From NCBI RefSeq assembly GCF_000826655.1, contig NZ_JXJO01000017.1, forward strand, positions 434,001-498,000: DNA of 64,000 nt, in the 5' to 3' direction. Under the pieces are notes generated by a model. It ran no database searches and had not been told where the DNA came from. It worked only from the letters and a program-made list of their open reading frames with translations. Within the stretch, counting starts at the first letter, position 1. Each line of letters begins with the position of its first letter. Position numbers and translations under genes: made by a program. The stretch is from Psychroserpens damuponensis. Lineage in GTDB: Bacteria; Bacteroidota; Bacteroidia; Flavobacteriales; Flavobacteriaceae. This document shows positions 52,452 to 60,869 of the stretch, piece after piece.

Positions 52452-54704
52452 TTAATTCAATGAATAACGCAATCCTAAAAACGCCCTAATGCCTTGATTA
52501 GGTCCATAAACGTATGATGGATCAAAAGTTAACGCAAATGGATTATCTTGTGTAGCTAGCACATTTCCGTCGTTATCAAACTCAACATTCTCATCAAATG
52601 GATCATTTGCTCGGGCAATAATAAAGGGGTTTCCACGATTTGGAGTCCAATTTAGTAGGTTTTTTATGCCTGCATATAATTCAAAGTTTTCAAATCCGTC
52701 GTAAGTAAATTGTATATTTTGAATACTCCAAGTTGGCGAAAATTCTTGCCTAGGATCTAAATCGCCAAGTAGAGGTAATCGCATTGGTCCATACAAATTA
52801 CCTGTATAATCTACCGTAATATTTGTAGGATAGTGTTTGTATGACAACGACCAAGTACCTGTAAAACGCTCAGTTAATATTTGACGTGTTCGTACGTCAT
52901 TTTCGGTTTGCGAAACATCTTGTATTGTAGCTCCAATACTACCTTTAATACCTGTTGCTAAAAGTGCGTCAAGGTTTAAACTTATACCTTTTGAGGTTGA
53001 ATAACCATCTAAATTATCATAGATAATTTGGTTAGGATTAGTATCGTAATCTGGTATAATGGCATTGGTAAAATGTGTATACCATACAGAGGTATCAAAG
53101 GTAAATATCATCCCTTTTTTAGTGTACCATTTTTTGAGATAATTAATGTTAACATTGTATGATTGTTCTGGCTCTAATGCCTCTTCGATAATAACATCTC
53201 TTGCTCCTGTAAGTGCAGCATGTTCTTCTGTAAATAGATTAACTACCCTAAATCCTGTCCCAGCATTTACTCTAATAATATCATCACCAGTTGGTTTGTA
53301 TTTATATGCTACACGAGGTGTTATAATAGAGCCATGTCTATTATCATAATCATAACGCAACCCAAGCAAGAGATTTTGCTTTGTACTAAGCTCAATTTCG
53401 TCTTGTACAAAAAGAGAAGGAATAGTCACCTCATCTGGACGTAAAGTTGCAGTTGTGTTATCATTATAATAATTATAACGTAAGGCTGCACCAAATAATA
53501 GATCGTGCTTTTCTAGCGGTTTGTCCCAAATAAATTGCCCAAAGCCGATACGCTGTTGTGCTAAATATGGTATATTGCCATAGACCGAATTTTGATCATG
53601 ATCTGAGTATGAAAATTGAAAATTTACTTTTTCATCAATAGGCAACTCGTAGTCTCCAAGAAGCTCAAAGCGTGACGTATAAATGCTTTCACCATAAACC
53701 TCATCGCCTCCTCTAAAGCTTTTGTTCCATTGAAGTTCTCCTCCCCAACGATCTTCATAAAAATAACGTCCAGCAAGAGAAAACTTTTTATTGTCTTCTC
53801 TTTTAAAATCCCATTTATTAAAAATAGAAATACGGTCTTGCAAGGTTAAATCGGTGAAATTATCATTGTTATTATCTATTTTATTGTTGTACGTAAAATA
53901 ATTAGTCCCAAATAGCATTGTTGCCTTCTCTCCTACATTGGTTTTAAAACCAGCATCTACGTTGAGTTCTCCCCAACCTGTTACAAACGTATCAGCAAAA
54001 ACAATAGGTGCATTTTCTGGTAATTTTGTGATAATATTTATTAAGCCACCAACCGCTTCACTACCATACAGTGATGATGCAGGACCTTTAACTATTTCTA
54101 CTTGTTCAATTAAAGAATTTGGTATACCAGACAACCCATAAACTGTTGATAGCCCACTTACTATTGGCATACCATCAATTAAAACTAGGGTGTATGGACC
54201 TTCTAAACCATTAATATGAATATCACCAGTATTACATACATTACAGTTAAGTTGTGGACGCACTCCATTTACATTTTGAAGGGCATCAAAAATGTTTGGA
54301 GTAGGATTCTTTTTAAAAAAAGCGGGAGAATATACTTCTACAGGTACAGCACTTTCTAATCGGCTTACAGATTTAAGCGTTCCTGTAACCACTATTTCAT
54401 CTAAAGAATCATCGTACTGCATATTAAAAGTTAGGTTTTTTGTGTCTTCGGAAATATCAACTGATTTCTTAATAGTTTTATAACCCACAAATGATACCAT
54501 AATATCATGTGAACCTGGAGCAACGTTTGATAATTGAAAATAACCGTTATCATCTGTCGTGGTTCCTAAACTACTGCCTCTAATATAAACGCTCACATAA
54601 GGTAAACCTTGATTTTCGGACAACACACGCCCTGTGATTTCATAAGAATTTTGCCCTTGAGCATACAATCCTAAACATAGTACTAGCACATTAATTAGTT
54701 TCAT
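52452..54704 (-). CDS. TonB-dependent receptor, metal-uptake operon
   Basis: The 750-residue outer-membrane protein has a signal peptide (KLINVLVLCLGLYAQG), a CarboxypepD_reg-like domain (about 22-95, GRVLSENQGLPYVSVYIRGS), a plug (about 110-245) and a beta barrel. The plug contains the unusual CNVC pair (PQLNCNVCNTGDIHINGLEG) and then VEIVKGPASSLYGSEAVGG. Closing residues RAFLGLRYSLN end the barrel. As first gene of the metal operon, it most likely imports a metal or metal complex. The CNVC may bind a metal, as an inference. Confidence 0.92.
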   Translation of the reverse strand: MKLINVLVLCLGLYAQGQNSYEITGRVLSENQGLPYVSVYIRGSSLGTTTDDNGYFQLSNVAPGSHDIMVSFVGYKTIKKSVDISEDTKNLTFNMQYDDSLDEIVVTGTLKSVSRLESAVPVEVYSPAFFKKNPTPNIFDALQNVNGVRPQLNCNVCNTGDIHINGLEGPYTLVLIDGMPIVSGLSTVYGLSGIPNSLIEQVEIVKGPASSLYGSEAVGGLINIITKLPENAPIVFADTFVTGWGELNVDAGFKTNVGEKATMLFGTNYFTYNNKIDNNNDNFTDLTLQDRISIFNKWDFKREDNKKFSLAGRYFYEDRWGGELQWNKSFRGGDEVYGESIYTSRFELLGDYELPIDEKVNFQFSYSDHDQNSVYGNIPYLAQQRIGFGQFIWDKPLEKHDLLFGAALRYNYYNDNTTATLRPDEVTIPSLFVQDEIELSTKQNLLLGLRYDYDNRHGSIITPRVAYKYKPTGDDIIRVNAGTGFRVVNLFTEEHAALTGARDVIIEEALEPEQSYNVNINYLKKWYTKKGMIFTFDTSVWYTHFTNAIIPDYDTNPNQIIYDNLDGYSTSKGISLNLDALLATGIKGSIGATIQDVSQTENDVRTRQILTERFTGTWSLSYKHYPTNITVDYTGNLYGPMRLPLLGDLDPRQEFSPTWSIQNIQFTYDGFENFELYAGIKNLLNWTPNRGNPFIIARANDPFDENVEFDNDGNVLATQDNPFALTFDPSYVYGPNQGIRAFLGLRYSLN

Positions 54705-54721
54705 CTTAATATAATTTTATG

Positions 54722-54729
54722 CAAATATA
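54722..54729 (-). promoter_or_regulatory. -7 promoter box of the metal-uptake operon
   Basis: TATATTTG on the minus strand lies 18 bases before the receptor ATG and touches the left end of the large palindrome. Confidence 0.65.
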
Positions 54730-54762
54730 AACTAATTTTTAGATTAGTCTAAAAATTAGTTT
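54729..54762. promoter_or_regulatory. Operator palindrome for the DtxR/MntR-type regulator
   Basis: AAACTAATTTTTAGA and its exact reverse complement TCTAAAAATTAGTTT flank TTAG, giving 15 perfect base pairs on each side. The inner TTTAGA-TTAG-TCTAAA has the layout of DtxR/MntR-family operators. The palindrome lies between the two divergent -7 boxes and would overlap the upstream parts of both promoters. Confidence 0.8.
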
Positions 54763-54778
54763 CAAATATTAATAGTTG

Positions 54779-54786
54779 TATATTTG
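54779..54786 (+). promoter_or_regulatory. -7 promoter box of the regulator gene
   Basis: TATATTTG lies 17 bases before the ATG at 54804. The palindrome ends 16 bases upstream. Confidence 0.65.
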
Positions 54787-54803
54787 TAACAGATACATAT
54801 TGA

Positions 54804-55460
54804 ATGATTACGTTAACAGAAGAAAATTATATTAAGGCTATTTACCACCTAGGAAAACATGGTAAAAACATGGTAAACACTAATGCTATAGCAGAGTCTT
54901 TAGAAACTAAAGCATCATCTGTTACAGATATGGTTAAGAAACTGGCAGAGAAAGATTATCTTAATTACAAAAAATACCAAGGAGTTATTTTAACCGAAAA
55001 AGGACGCCAAGTTGCTGTCAACATTATAAGAAAACATAGACTTTGGGAAGTGTTTTTGGTAGAGAAATTAAATTTTACTTGGGATGAAGTTCATGAGGTT
55101 GCTGAACATTTAGAGCATATTAAATCGGATAAACTTATTAATGAATTGGATTCTTTTTTAGAATTTCCTACGCATGATCCTCATGGAGACCCGATACCAG
55201 ATAAAAACGGAATATTTAATACCATTGATAAAATATCGTTATCACAAGCCAATATTGGCAACACCTATAAATGTATTGGTGTTGAAGATTCATCTACCAA
55301 TTTTTTACAATATTTAGATAGTAACAATATAGGTTTAGGCACTACCATTACTGTTTTACACAAAGAACCTTTTGATAATTCTGTTAAAATAAAATTACAC
55401 ACTAAAGAAATGGTTGTATCTCAAAATGTAGCTAAAAACTTGTATCTAAAAGTATTATAA
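54804..55460 (+). CDS. DtxR/MntR-family metal-dependent repressor
   Basis: The 218-residue protein has an N-terminal winged helix (TEENYIKAIYHLGKHGKNMVNTNAIAESLETKASSVTDMVKKLAEKDYL), a dimerisation domain with metal-ligand-type residues (RKHRLWEVFLVEKLNFTWDEVHEVAEHLEHIKS, PTHDPHGDPIP), and a C-terminal SH3-like FeoA domain (about 145-218). It represses metal uptake genes when it holds Fe or Mn. Autoregulation is likely because the operator lies between its own promoter and that of the uptake operon. Confidence 0.95.
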   Translation: MITLTEENYIKAIYHLGKHGKNMVNTNAIAESLETKASSVTDMVKKLAEKDYLNYKKYQGVILTEKGRQVAVNIIRKHRLWEVFLVEKLNFTWDEVHEVAEHLEHIKSDKLINELDSFLEFPTHDPHGDPIPDKNGIFNTIDKISLSQANIGNTYKCIGVEDSSTNFLQYLDSNNIGLGTTITVLHKEPFDNSVKIKLHTKEMVVSQNVAKNLYLKVL

Positions 55461-55508
55461 AATTTAGATATTCTAAAAAATAGGTTTGTATAATAAGACT
55501 TTTAATGA

Positions 55509-55652
55509 CTAATGACAACCACAATCATCTTGACCACAAGCTTTAGATTTTGAGGCTTTTTTCTTTGGAAGCACACCATACTTATTAAGCAAAAATAAAA
55601 TTGCTAACGCTACTGCTATAAAGACGAGTATATTTTGAATGATAGTATTCAT
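55509..55652 (-). CDS. FeoB-associated Cys-rich membrane protein
   Basis: The 47-residue protein has one N-terminal membrane helix (NTIIQNILVFIAVALAILFL), a Lys-rich stretch (PKKKASKSKA) and a Cys-rich end (CGQDDCGCH). This is the layout of the FeoB-associated Cys-rich family found next to feoB in many Bacteroidota, and it lies 31 bases behind feoB. It probably takes part in Fe(II) transport at the FeoB complex. Confidence 0.88.
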   Translation of the reverse strand: MNTIIQNILVFIAVALAILFLLNKYGVLPKKKASKSKACGQDDCGCH

Positions 55653-55683
55653 ATGTTGTTTGGTCGTAACTTAAATTAATACT

Positions 55684-57783
55684 TTACTTTAATAATTGAT
55701 AAGCTATTAAGGCTACCACATAAGCAAAGGCACTCATAATTACCAATTGATAGGCTGGCCATTTCCAAGAGTTTGTTTCTCGTTTCACAATGGCTAAAGT
55801 ACTCATACATTGCATTGCAAAGGCATAAAATAGCAAGAGCGAAATACCGCTAGCAAAATTAAATAATGGTCCGCCCAAAATTGGGTTCACCTCTCCTGCC
55901 ATTCGATTTTTAATGGTTTCTTCTTCATCACTTCCTACACTATATATTGTTGCTAAAGTACCAACAAAAACCTCTCGAGCAGCAAATGAACTTACAATAG
56001 CTATACCAATTTTCCAATCATAACCTAATGGTCTAATGGCTGGTTCAATGGCATGACCTGCAATACCAATAAAGGAGTGTTCTAATTTATGTGATGCAAT
56101 TTTTTGGTCTAATTCTTCTTGTGCTAAATTTTCCGAAGAAAATTGTGTGGTCACGATCTCTTCAGCATTATTAAAATCGTCTCCTGGTCCATAAGAGGCC
56201 AAAAACCAAAGTACAATAGAGATTGCTAAAATTATTTTACCTGCTCCAAATACAAACGATTTAGTTTTTTCTAAAACTGTGAGCGCAACGTTTTTAAATA
56301 AAGGCACTTTATAATTTGGCATTTCTACCACAAAGAAGGTTTTACTTTTTATTTTTAAAACCTTATTTAATATCCAAGCTGAACCTACGGCTGCACCAAA
56401 ACCTATAAGATATAACAGCATTAAGGTTAATGCTTGATAACTTAAGCCTAAAAATCGACCTTCTGGTATGACTAAAGCAATAATAATTAGATAGACTGGT
56501 AATCTAGCGGAACAGGTGGTGAACGGTGTTACTAAAATAGTAATTAAACGTTCTTTCCAGCTTTCTATATTACGAGTTGCCATAATTGCAGGAATCGCAC
56601 ATGCTGTACCAGATATTAATGGCACAACACTTTTACCACTTAAACCAAATCGTCTCATGATACGATCCATTAAAAAGACAACGCGACTCATATAACCGCT
56701 TTCTTCTAACACCGAAATGAATAGGAATAAAAAGGCGATTTGCGGAATAAAAATCACAATACCTCCTAACCCAGGAATTATACCTTCGGCTAATAAATTT
56801 GTAAATGCACCTTCTGGCATGACGTTTTTTGTCCATTCGCTTAATGATGCAAAGGTAGAGTCTATAAAATCCATTGGTACACTAGACCAATCATATATAG
56901 CTTGAAAGATGAGTAATAAGATAAAACCAAAGATTAAATATCCCCAAACTTTATGGGTTAAAATTCTATCCAGTTTAATCCTTAAATCTTTAGCTGATTT
57001 AAGATCTATGGTTTGACCTTTCTTTAAGGTATTATTTATAAACTGATATCGTTTAATCGTTTCTTTTTGCTGTAATCGTTTAAGGTCTGTTTTACTTTTC
57101 GTTTTAAAACTATTTATGGCATCAACTTCGTTTCTATTAACATTTCCGAAGTTAACATCTTGCGTGATTACCAACCATAATTTATACAATAGTTGATTTG
57201 GAAATGCTGTACGTAATTTATTAAAATAGTCTTTATCAATTTCGGAAGCATTAACACAAGGCTCTGTAGATAACTCTTTATAATTGGTTATTAACTCTTT
57301 AAGTTGATCTATACCTTTTCCTTTTCGTGTACTAATAAGTGCGATTTTGGTTTTTAATTCGCGCTCTAAGTAAGCGATGTCTAAATGAATACCTTTATAA
57401 GACATTCTATCTGACATGTTGATAGCTAATACTGTAGGAATCTGTAAATCTTTTATTTGCGTATATAAAAGTAAGTTTCGTTTTAAATTTTCAACGTCAC
57501 TTACTACCACTGCGACATCTGGATAATCTTTATCATTTTTATTAAGGAGCAGCTCTATAACTACGTTTTCATCAAGAGAAGATGCATTTAAACTGTAGGT
57601 TCCTGGCAAGTCAATAATATGTGCTTTTACACCTCTTGGTAATTTACAAATACCTTCTTTTTTCTCTACAGTAATCCCTGGATAATTACCTACTTTTTGA
57701 TTTAAACCTGTTAGTGCATTAAACACAGATGTTTTACCTGTGTTTGGATTACCAATAAGTGCTACATTTATTTGTTTAGACAT
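55684..57783 (-). CDS. feoB: Ferrous iron transporter FeoB
   Basis: The 699-residue protein has an N-terminal G domain (G1 GNPNTGKT at residues 10-17, G3 DLPGTYSL, G4 NMSD), then a cytosolic linker and gate-type membrane segments (GGIVIFIPQIAFLFLFISVLEESGYM, SGTACAIPAIMATRNIE). It imports Fe(II) through the inner membrane. The ATG at 57783 is chosen because MSKQINVALIG is the family start, and it overlaps feoA by 8 bases. Confidence 0.97.
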   Translation of the reverse strand: MSKQINVALIGNPNTGKTSVFNALTGLNQKVGNYPGITVEKKEGICKLPRGVKAHIIDLPGTYSLNASSLDENVVIELLLNKNDKDYPDVAVVVSDVENLKRNLLLYTQIKDLQIPTVLAINMSDRMSYKGIHLDIAYLERELKTKIALISTRKGKGIDQLKELITNYKELSTEPCVNASEIDKDYFNKLRTAFPNQLLYKLWLVITQDVNFGNVNRNEVDAINSFKTKSKTDLKRLQQKETIKRYQFINNTLKKGQTIDLKSAKDLRIKLDRILTHKVWGYLIFGFILLLIFQAIYDWSSVPMDFIDSTFASLSEWTKNVMPEGAFTNLLAEGIIPGLGGIVIFIPQIAFLFLFISVLEESGYMSRVVFLMDRIMRRFGLSGKSVVPLISGTACAIPAIMATRNIESWKERLITILVTPFTTCSARLPVYLIIIALVIPEGRFLGLSYQALTLMLLYLIGFGAAVGSAWILNKVLKIKSKTFFVVEMPNYKVPLFKNVALTVLEKTKSFVFGAGKIILAISIVLWFLASYGPGDDFNNAEEIVTTQFSSENLAQEELDQKIASHKLEHSFIGIAGHAIEPAIRPLGYDWKIGIAIVSSFAAREVFVGTLATIYSVGSDEEETIKNRMAGEVNPILGGPLFNFASGISLLLFYAFAMQCMSTLAIVKRETNSWKWPAYQLVIMSAFAYVVALIAYQLLK

Positions 57784-58009
57784 CTGCAATATCAATTAAA
57801 ATGTGAATAGCCGTTTCTTTTCTTATGGCCAAATGCGTCCCATTAATATTAAGGTACATTGGGTCTGCAAAAGGAGCCACTTGCACAAGCTCAACAGCGT
57901 TGCCAGGTAAACATCCCATTTCTAAAAGTTTAAGAGGTATGTGGACTGAGGAAACATCAGTAATGACGCCTAATTGTCCTCGTTTAATATCTGCTAAAGT
58001 ATATTTCAA
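57776..58009 (-). CDS. feoA: Ferrous iron transport protein FeoA
   Basis: The 77-residue SH3-like protein (TLADIKRGQLGVITDV, LLEMGCLPGNAVELVQ, DPMYLNINGTHLAIRKETA) is of the usual FeoA size and acts at the cytosolic side of FeoB. It overlaps feoB by 8 bases and is the first gene of feoA-feoB-Cys-rich. Confidence 0.96.
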   Translation of the reverse strand: MKYTLADIKRGQLGVITDVSSVHIPLKLLEMGCLPGNAVELVQVAPFADPMYLNINGTHLAIRKETAIHILIDIADV

Positions 58010-58043
58010 GCTTATTTAGATTGATTTTAAGTAAGCAAAAGTA
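58010..58043 (-). promoter_or_regulatory. feoA promoter box and candidate degenerate metal operator
   Basis: TACTTTTG on the minus strand (58036-58043) fits TAnnTTTG. Between it and the ATG, 58010-58036 forms an imperfect dyad (GCTTA...TAAGC outer arms, 10 of 13 positions complementary) and contains TTTAGATT, an 8-mer shared with the 54729 palindrome. It may be a weaker site for the same repressor. Confidence 0.4.
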
Positions 58044-58080
58044 AAGGAAAAATTTAGTGTAAAAAAATTGTGGTCGGTTT

Positions 58081-58749
58081 TTATTGGTATTCCTTTTTGA
58101 GTCTTTTTATATCCTGAATCAACGAATCTACCGAAGTTGGGCTAATTCCATTATACAACCCTCTAATTTGCTTCTTTTTATCTATAAGCGCGAAGTTTTC
58201 GGTATGAACCATTCCATAATCTTCAGAGTCGTCATGTTTAACAACTAAATAAGATTTTCGGGCAAGGTCATAAATTTGTTTTCTATCACCTGTTACGAGA
58301 TTCCACTTTTTATCATTAACTCCTTTTTTAATCGCATAGCGTTTTAATTGTGCTACAGAATCTATTTCTGGCGTAACAGAATGTGATAATAACATTACCT
58401 CATCATCATTCATTATTTCATTTTGAATACGGCTCATTTCATGTGTCATTATTGGACAAATGGTTTGACAGGTCGTAAAAAAGAAATCTGCGACATAAAT
58501 TTTATCCTTGTAAGTATCCTGTGTAATGGTATCACCGTTTTGATTAACAAGCTTAAAATTAGCCACTTTATGATACTTTTTTTTATGCTGAATAGTGCTA
58601 TCTACCAATGAAGCATCTACCCTATTTGGTTGATAAATTGGCAACGGTTGTTCTATAGCTAGTGCAGAGTAAATCAAATAAATAATGACTACTGAGACTA
58701 TAGCAAATATGATAAAAAATACTTTTAGCTGTTTTAGATATCTCAACAT
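58081..58749 (-). CDS. SCO1/SenC-family copper chaperone-like protein
   Basis: The 222-residue protein has an N-terminal membrane anchor (VFFIIFAIVSVVIIYLIYSALA) and a thioredoxin-like fold. The SCO copper site is complete: CxxxC in FFFTTCQTICPIM and a distal histidine in YGMVHTENFALID. It delivers copper to cytochrome c oxidase or handles thiols in the periplasm. It lies upstream of feoA and ends 71 bases before its start. Confidence 0.93.
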   Translation of the reverse strand: MLRYLKQLKVFFIIFAIVSVVIIYLIYSALAIEQPLPIYQPNRVDASLVDSTIQHKKKYHKVANFKLVNQNGDTITQDTYKDKIYVADFFFTTCQTICPIMTHEMSRIQNEIMNDDEVMLLSHSVTPEIDSVAQLKRYAIKKGVNDKKWNLVTGDRKQIYDLARKSYLVVKHDDSEDYGMVHTENFALIDKKKQIRGLYNGISPTSVDSLIQDIKRLKKEYQ

Positions 58750-58873
58750 AAATTGATAATTAGGACTTTACAGACTTCCAATTGTAAGTTTGAAATGCAA
58801 AAATACGACACAATAGCTACAAATTGACTACTTTTAACATGCTATATTTTAATAAAAAGAAAAACATACAATC

Positions 58874-60811
58874 ATGAAATTACGACTACTCCTTTTTTTT
58901 AGTCTCTGCTCTACTTTATCCTTTTCTCAAGATTATAACGAAACTTTAAATGCCATTAGCGAGTCTGAAGCTAAGTCTGCTTTAAATCTAATGATGCAAC
59001 GTTCTAATCTCAACACAGGAAATTATAACTTAAAATACCATAGATTAGAATTAGAGGTAGATCCTGGAGTCGCTTTTATATCTGGAGCTATAACAAGTTA
59101 CTTTGAAGCAAAAAGTGATTTATCAACGATAACATTTGATTTATCTTCAAATATGATCGTCTCTCAAGTGTTACAAAGAGGCAATGCCTTAACCTTTACC
59201 CAAAATACCGATGATGAATTAGTCATCACCTTACCAACAATTCAAAATACAGGTGTTTTAGATTCCTTAACCGTAAGTTATTCTGGCAACCCAATAAGTT
59301 CTGGTTTAGGCTCATTTGCACAAAACCAACATAATGGAGATCCTGTGATTTGGACACTTTCTGAACCCTATGGAGCAAAAGCGTGGTGGCCTTGCAAGCA
59401 AGATTTAATTGACAAAATAGATTCTGTAGATGTTTATATGACAACGCCTCAATTTAATCCATCAAATGAAGAATACATATCCGTATCAAATGGCCTAGAA
59501 CAAAGTCAAATTGTTAATGGAACACAAAAAACAACCCATTTTAAACATCGTCATCCAATACCAGCTTATTTAATTGCAATTGCCGCTACTAATTATGAAG
59601 TTTATTCTCATACTGTACCCAATAATGGAAATCCGTTTGACATCGTCAATTATGTGTATCCAGAGAGCTTAGCAAATGCTCAAGTTAGCACACCTATTAC
59701 TGTAGATATTATGAATATTTTCAGTAATCTTTTTGAAGAATACCCTTATGCTGACGAAAAATATGGTCATGCCCAATTTGGTTGGGGAGGCGGCATGGAA
59801 CACACCACAGTGTCCTTTATGGGAAATTTTAGTCGTAATCTTGTTGCTCACGAGTTAGCACACCAATGGTTTGGAAATAAAATTACCTGCGGAAGCTGGA
59901 AAGACATCTGGCTTAACGAAGGTTTTGCCACATACCTCTCAGGTATCGTTATTGAAAATCTTGATGGCAATGATGATTTCAGGTTATGGAAACAACAACG
60001 AAACAACTCTATTACCTCTCAACCTGATGGAGCCGTTTATCTTACAGATCAAGATACCACAAGTATAGGTAGAATATTTAGTAGTAGATTATCTTACAAT
60101 AAAGGATCTATGGTATTACATATGCTTCGGAAAAAGTTAGGAGACACGCCATTTTTTCAAGCCATGCAAACTTATTTAGCAAGCTCAGAACATGCCTATG
60201 ACTATGCTAAAACTGAAGATTTTATATCTATAGTAGAAACATCTACTGGTGAAAATTTAACCGAGTTTTTTAATGATTGGCTATACAACCAAGGCTATCC
60301 AAGTTATACGATTAACTGGAATCAACCTTCAACAAACGAAGTCGCAATTACTATTAATCAAGCGCAAAGTCATACATCGGTTTCCTTTTTTGAAGCACCT
60401 GTTCCCATACGTTTAATAGGCTCACTTGGTGAAACTTTAAATCTTGTTTTAGATAATACAACTAACGGACAATATTTTTTAGAAACGGTGAATTTTAATG
60501 TACAAAACATCATATTTGATCCAGAATCTGATTTAATCTCACGAAACAACAATGTCCTTTTAAGTATTGATGATTTAGCCATTAAAAATGCGTTGTTGAT
60601 CTACCCAAACCCAACGACTGAAATTTTATTTATAGACAAACCGTCAAGCTTGGATATTTCCGAAGTAAAAATATTCAACACCTTAGGTCAACTTGTTAAT
60701 CAGTCACAATTTAGCACGACTTTAGACACCACAACTTGGACTTCAGGCATGTTCTTTATACAATTTCAAACCAAAGATGGTGTCATTACTAAAACGGTGT
60801 TAAAAAAATAA
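58874..60811 (+). CDS. M1-family aminopeptidase with T9SS sorting domain
   Basis: The 645-residue zinc peptidase has a signal peptide (RLLLFFSLCSTLSFSQ), the GGGMEH exopeptidase block (306-310), the zinc site HELAH (326-330) with E349 in NEGFATY, and a type A T9SS C-terminal domain (about 575-645; YPNPTTEILFIDK, TSGMFFIQFQTKDGVITKTVLKK). It is exported across the outer membrane and anchored or released there. It removes N-terminal residues from peptides outside the cell. Its export depends on T9SS, for which porZ at the left edge is a component. Confidence 0.95.
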   Translation: MKLRLLLFFSLCSTLSFSQDYNETLNAISESEAKSALNLMMQRSNLNTGNYNLKYHRLELEVDPGVAFISGAITSYFEAKSDLSTITFDLSSNMIVSQVLQRGNALTFTQNTDDELVITLPTIQNTGVLDSLTVSYSGNPISSGLGSFAQNQHNGDPVIWTLSEPYGAKAWWPCKQDLIDKIDSVDVYMTTPQFNPSNEEYISVSNGLEQSQIVNGTQKTTHFKHRHPIPAYLIAIAATNYEVYSHTVPNNGNPFDIVNYVYPESLANAQVSTPITVDIMNIFSNLFEEYPYADEKYGHAQFGWGGGMEHTTVSFMGNFSRNLVAHELAHQWFGNKITCGSWKDIWLNEGFATYLSGIVIENLDGNDDFRLWKQQRNNSITSQPDGAVYLTDQDTTSIGRIFSSRLSYNKGSMVLHMLRKKLGDTPFFQAMQTYLASSEHAYDYAKTEDFISIVETSTGENLTEFFNDWLYNQGYPSYTINWNQPSTNEVAITINQAQSHTSVSFFEAPVPIRLIGSLGETLNLVLDNTTNGQYFLETVNFNVQNIIFDPESDLISRNNNVLLSIDDLAIKNALLIYPNPTTEILFIDKPSSLDISEVKIFNTLGQLVNQSQFSTTLDTTTWTSGMFFIQFQTKDGVITKTVLKK

Positions 60812-60869
60812 GTATAAACCATGCTAAAACACTATTTTTGTCGCTTAGAATTTTTTTGAAATAAAATAC

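Larger units (their letters stand above)
4876..60665. repeat. Dispersed octamer TTCCGAAG, 28 copies in the window
   Basis: Forward copies begin at 4876, 10560, 13356, 17729, 21784, 24189, 25351, 36333, 42324, 45449, 50184, 51807, 56131, 57144 and 60658. Reverse-complement copies (CTTCGGAA) begin at 14837, 19477, 24571, 29740, 31189, 35352, 39833, 43343, 44833, 46781, 51856, 54446 and 60125. The count is by eye. In 25 of 28 copies another T precedes it, an A is usual two bases before the octamer, and A or T usually follows; the extended consensus is ATTTCCGAAGWAAA. Four copies are intergenic (25351, 31189, 42324, 46781) and the rest are in genes on either strand. Confidence 0.85.

Noticed and set aside
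4876-60665. The TTCCGAAG octamer as a Chi or FtsK-orienting (KOPS) word
   Set aside because: Chi and KOPS words are strongly skewed in orientation along one replichore. Here 15 against 13 copies show no skew, although the window is too short to exclude that the replication origin or terminus lies within it.
4876-60665. The octamer as paired uptake words forming terminators, as in Neisseria and Haemophilus
   Set aside because: Only one close inverted pair exists (51807 and 51856), 49 bases apart within a gene, and the other copies are single. Intergenic copies (4 of 28) are about what the intergenic fraction predicts.
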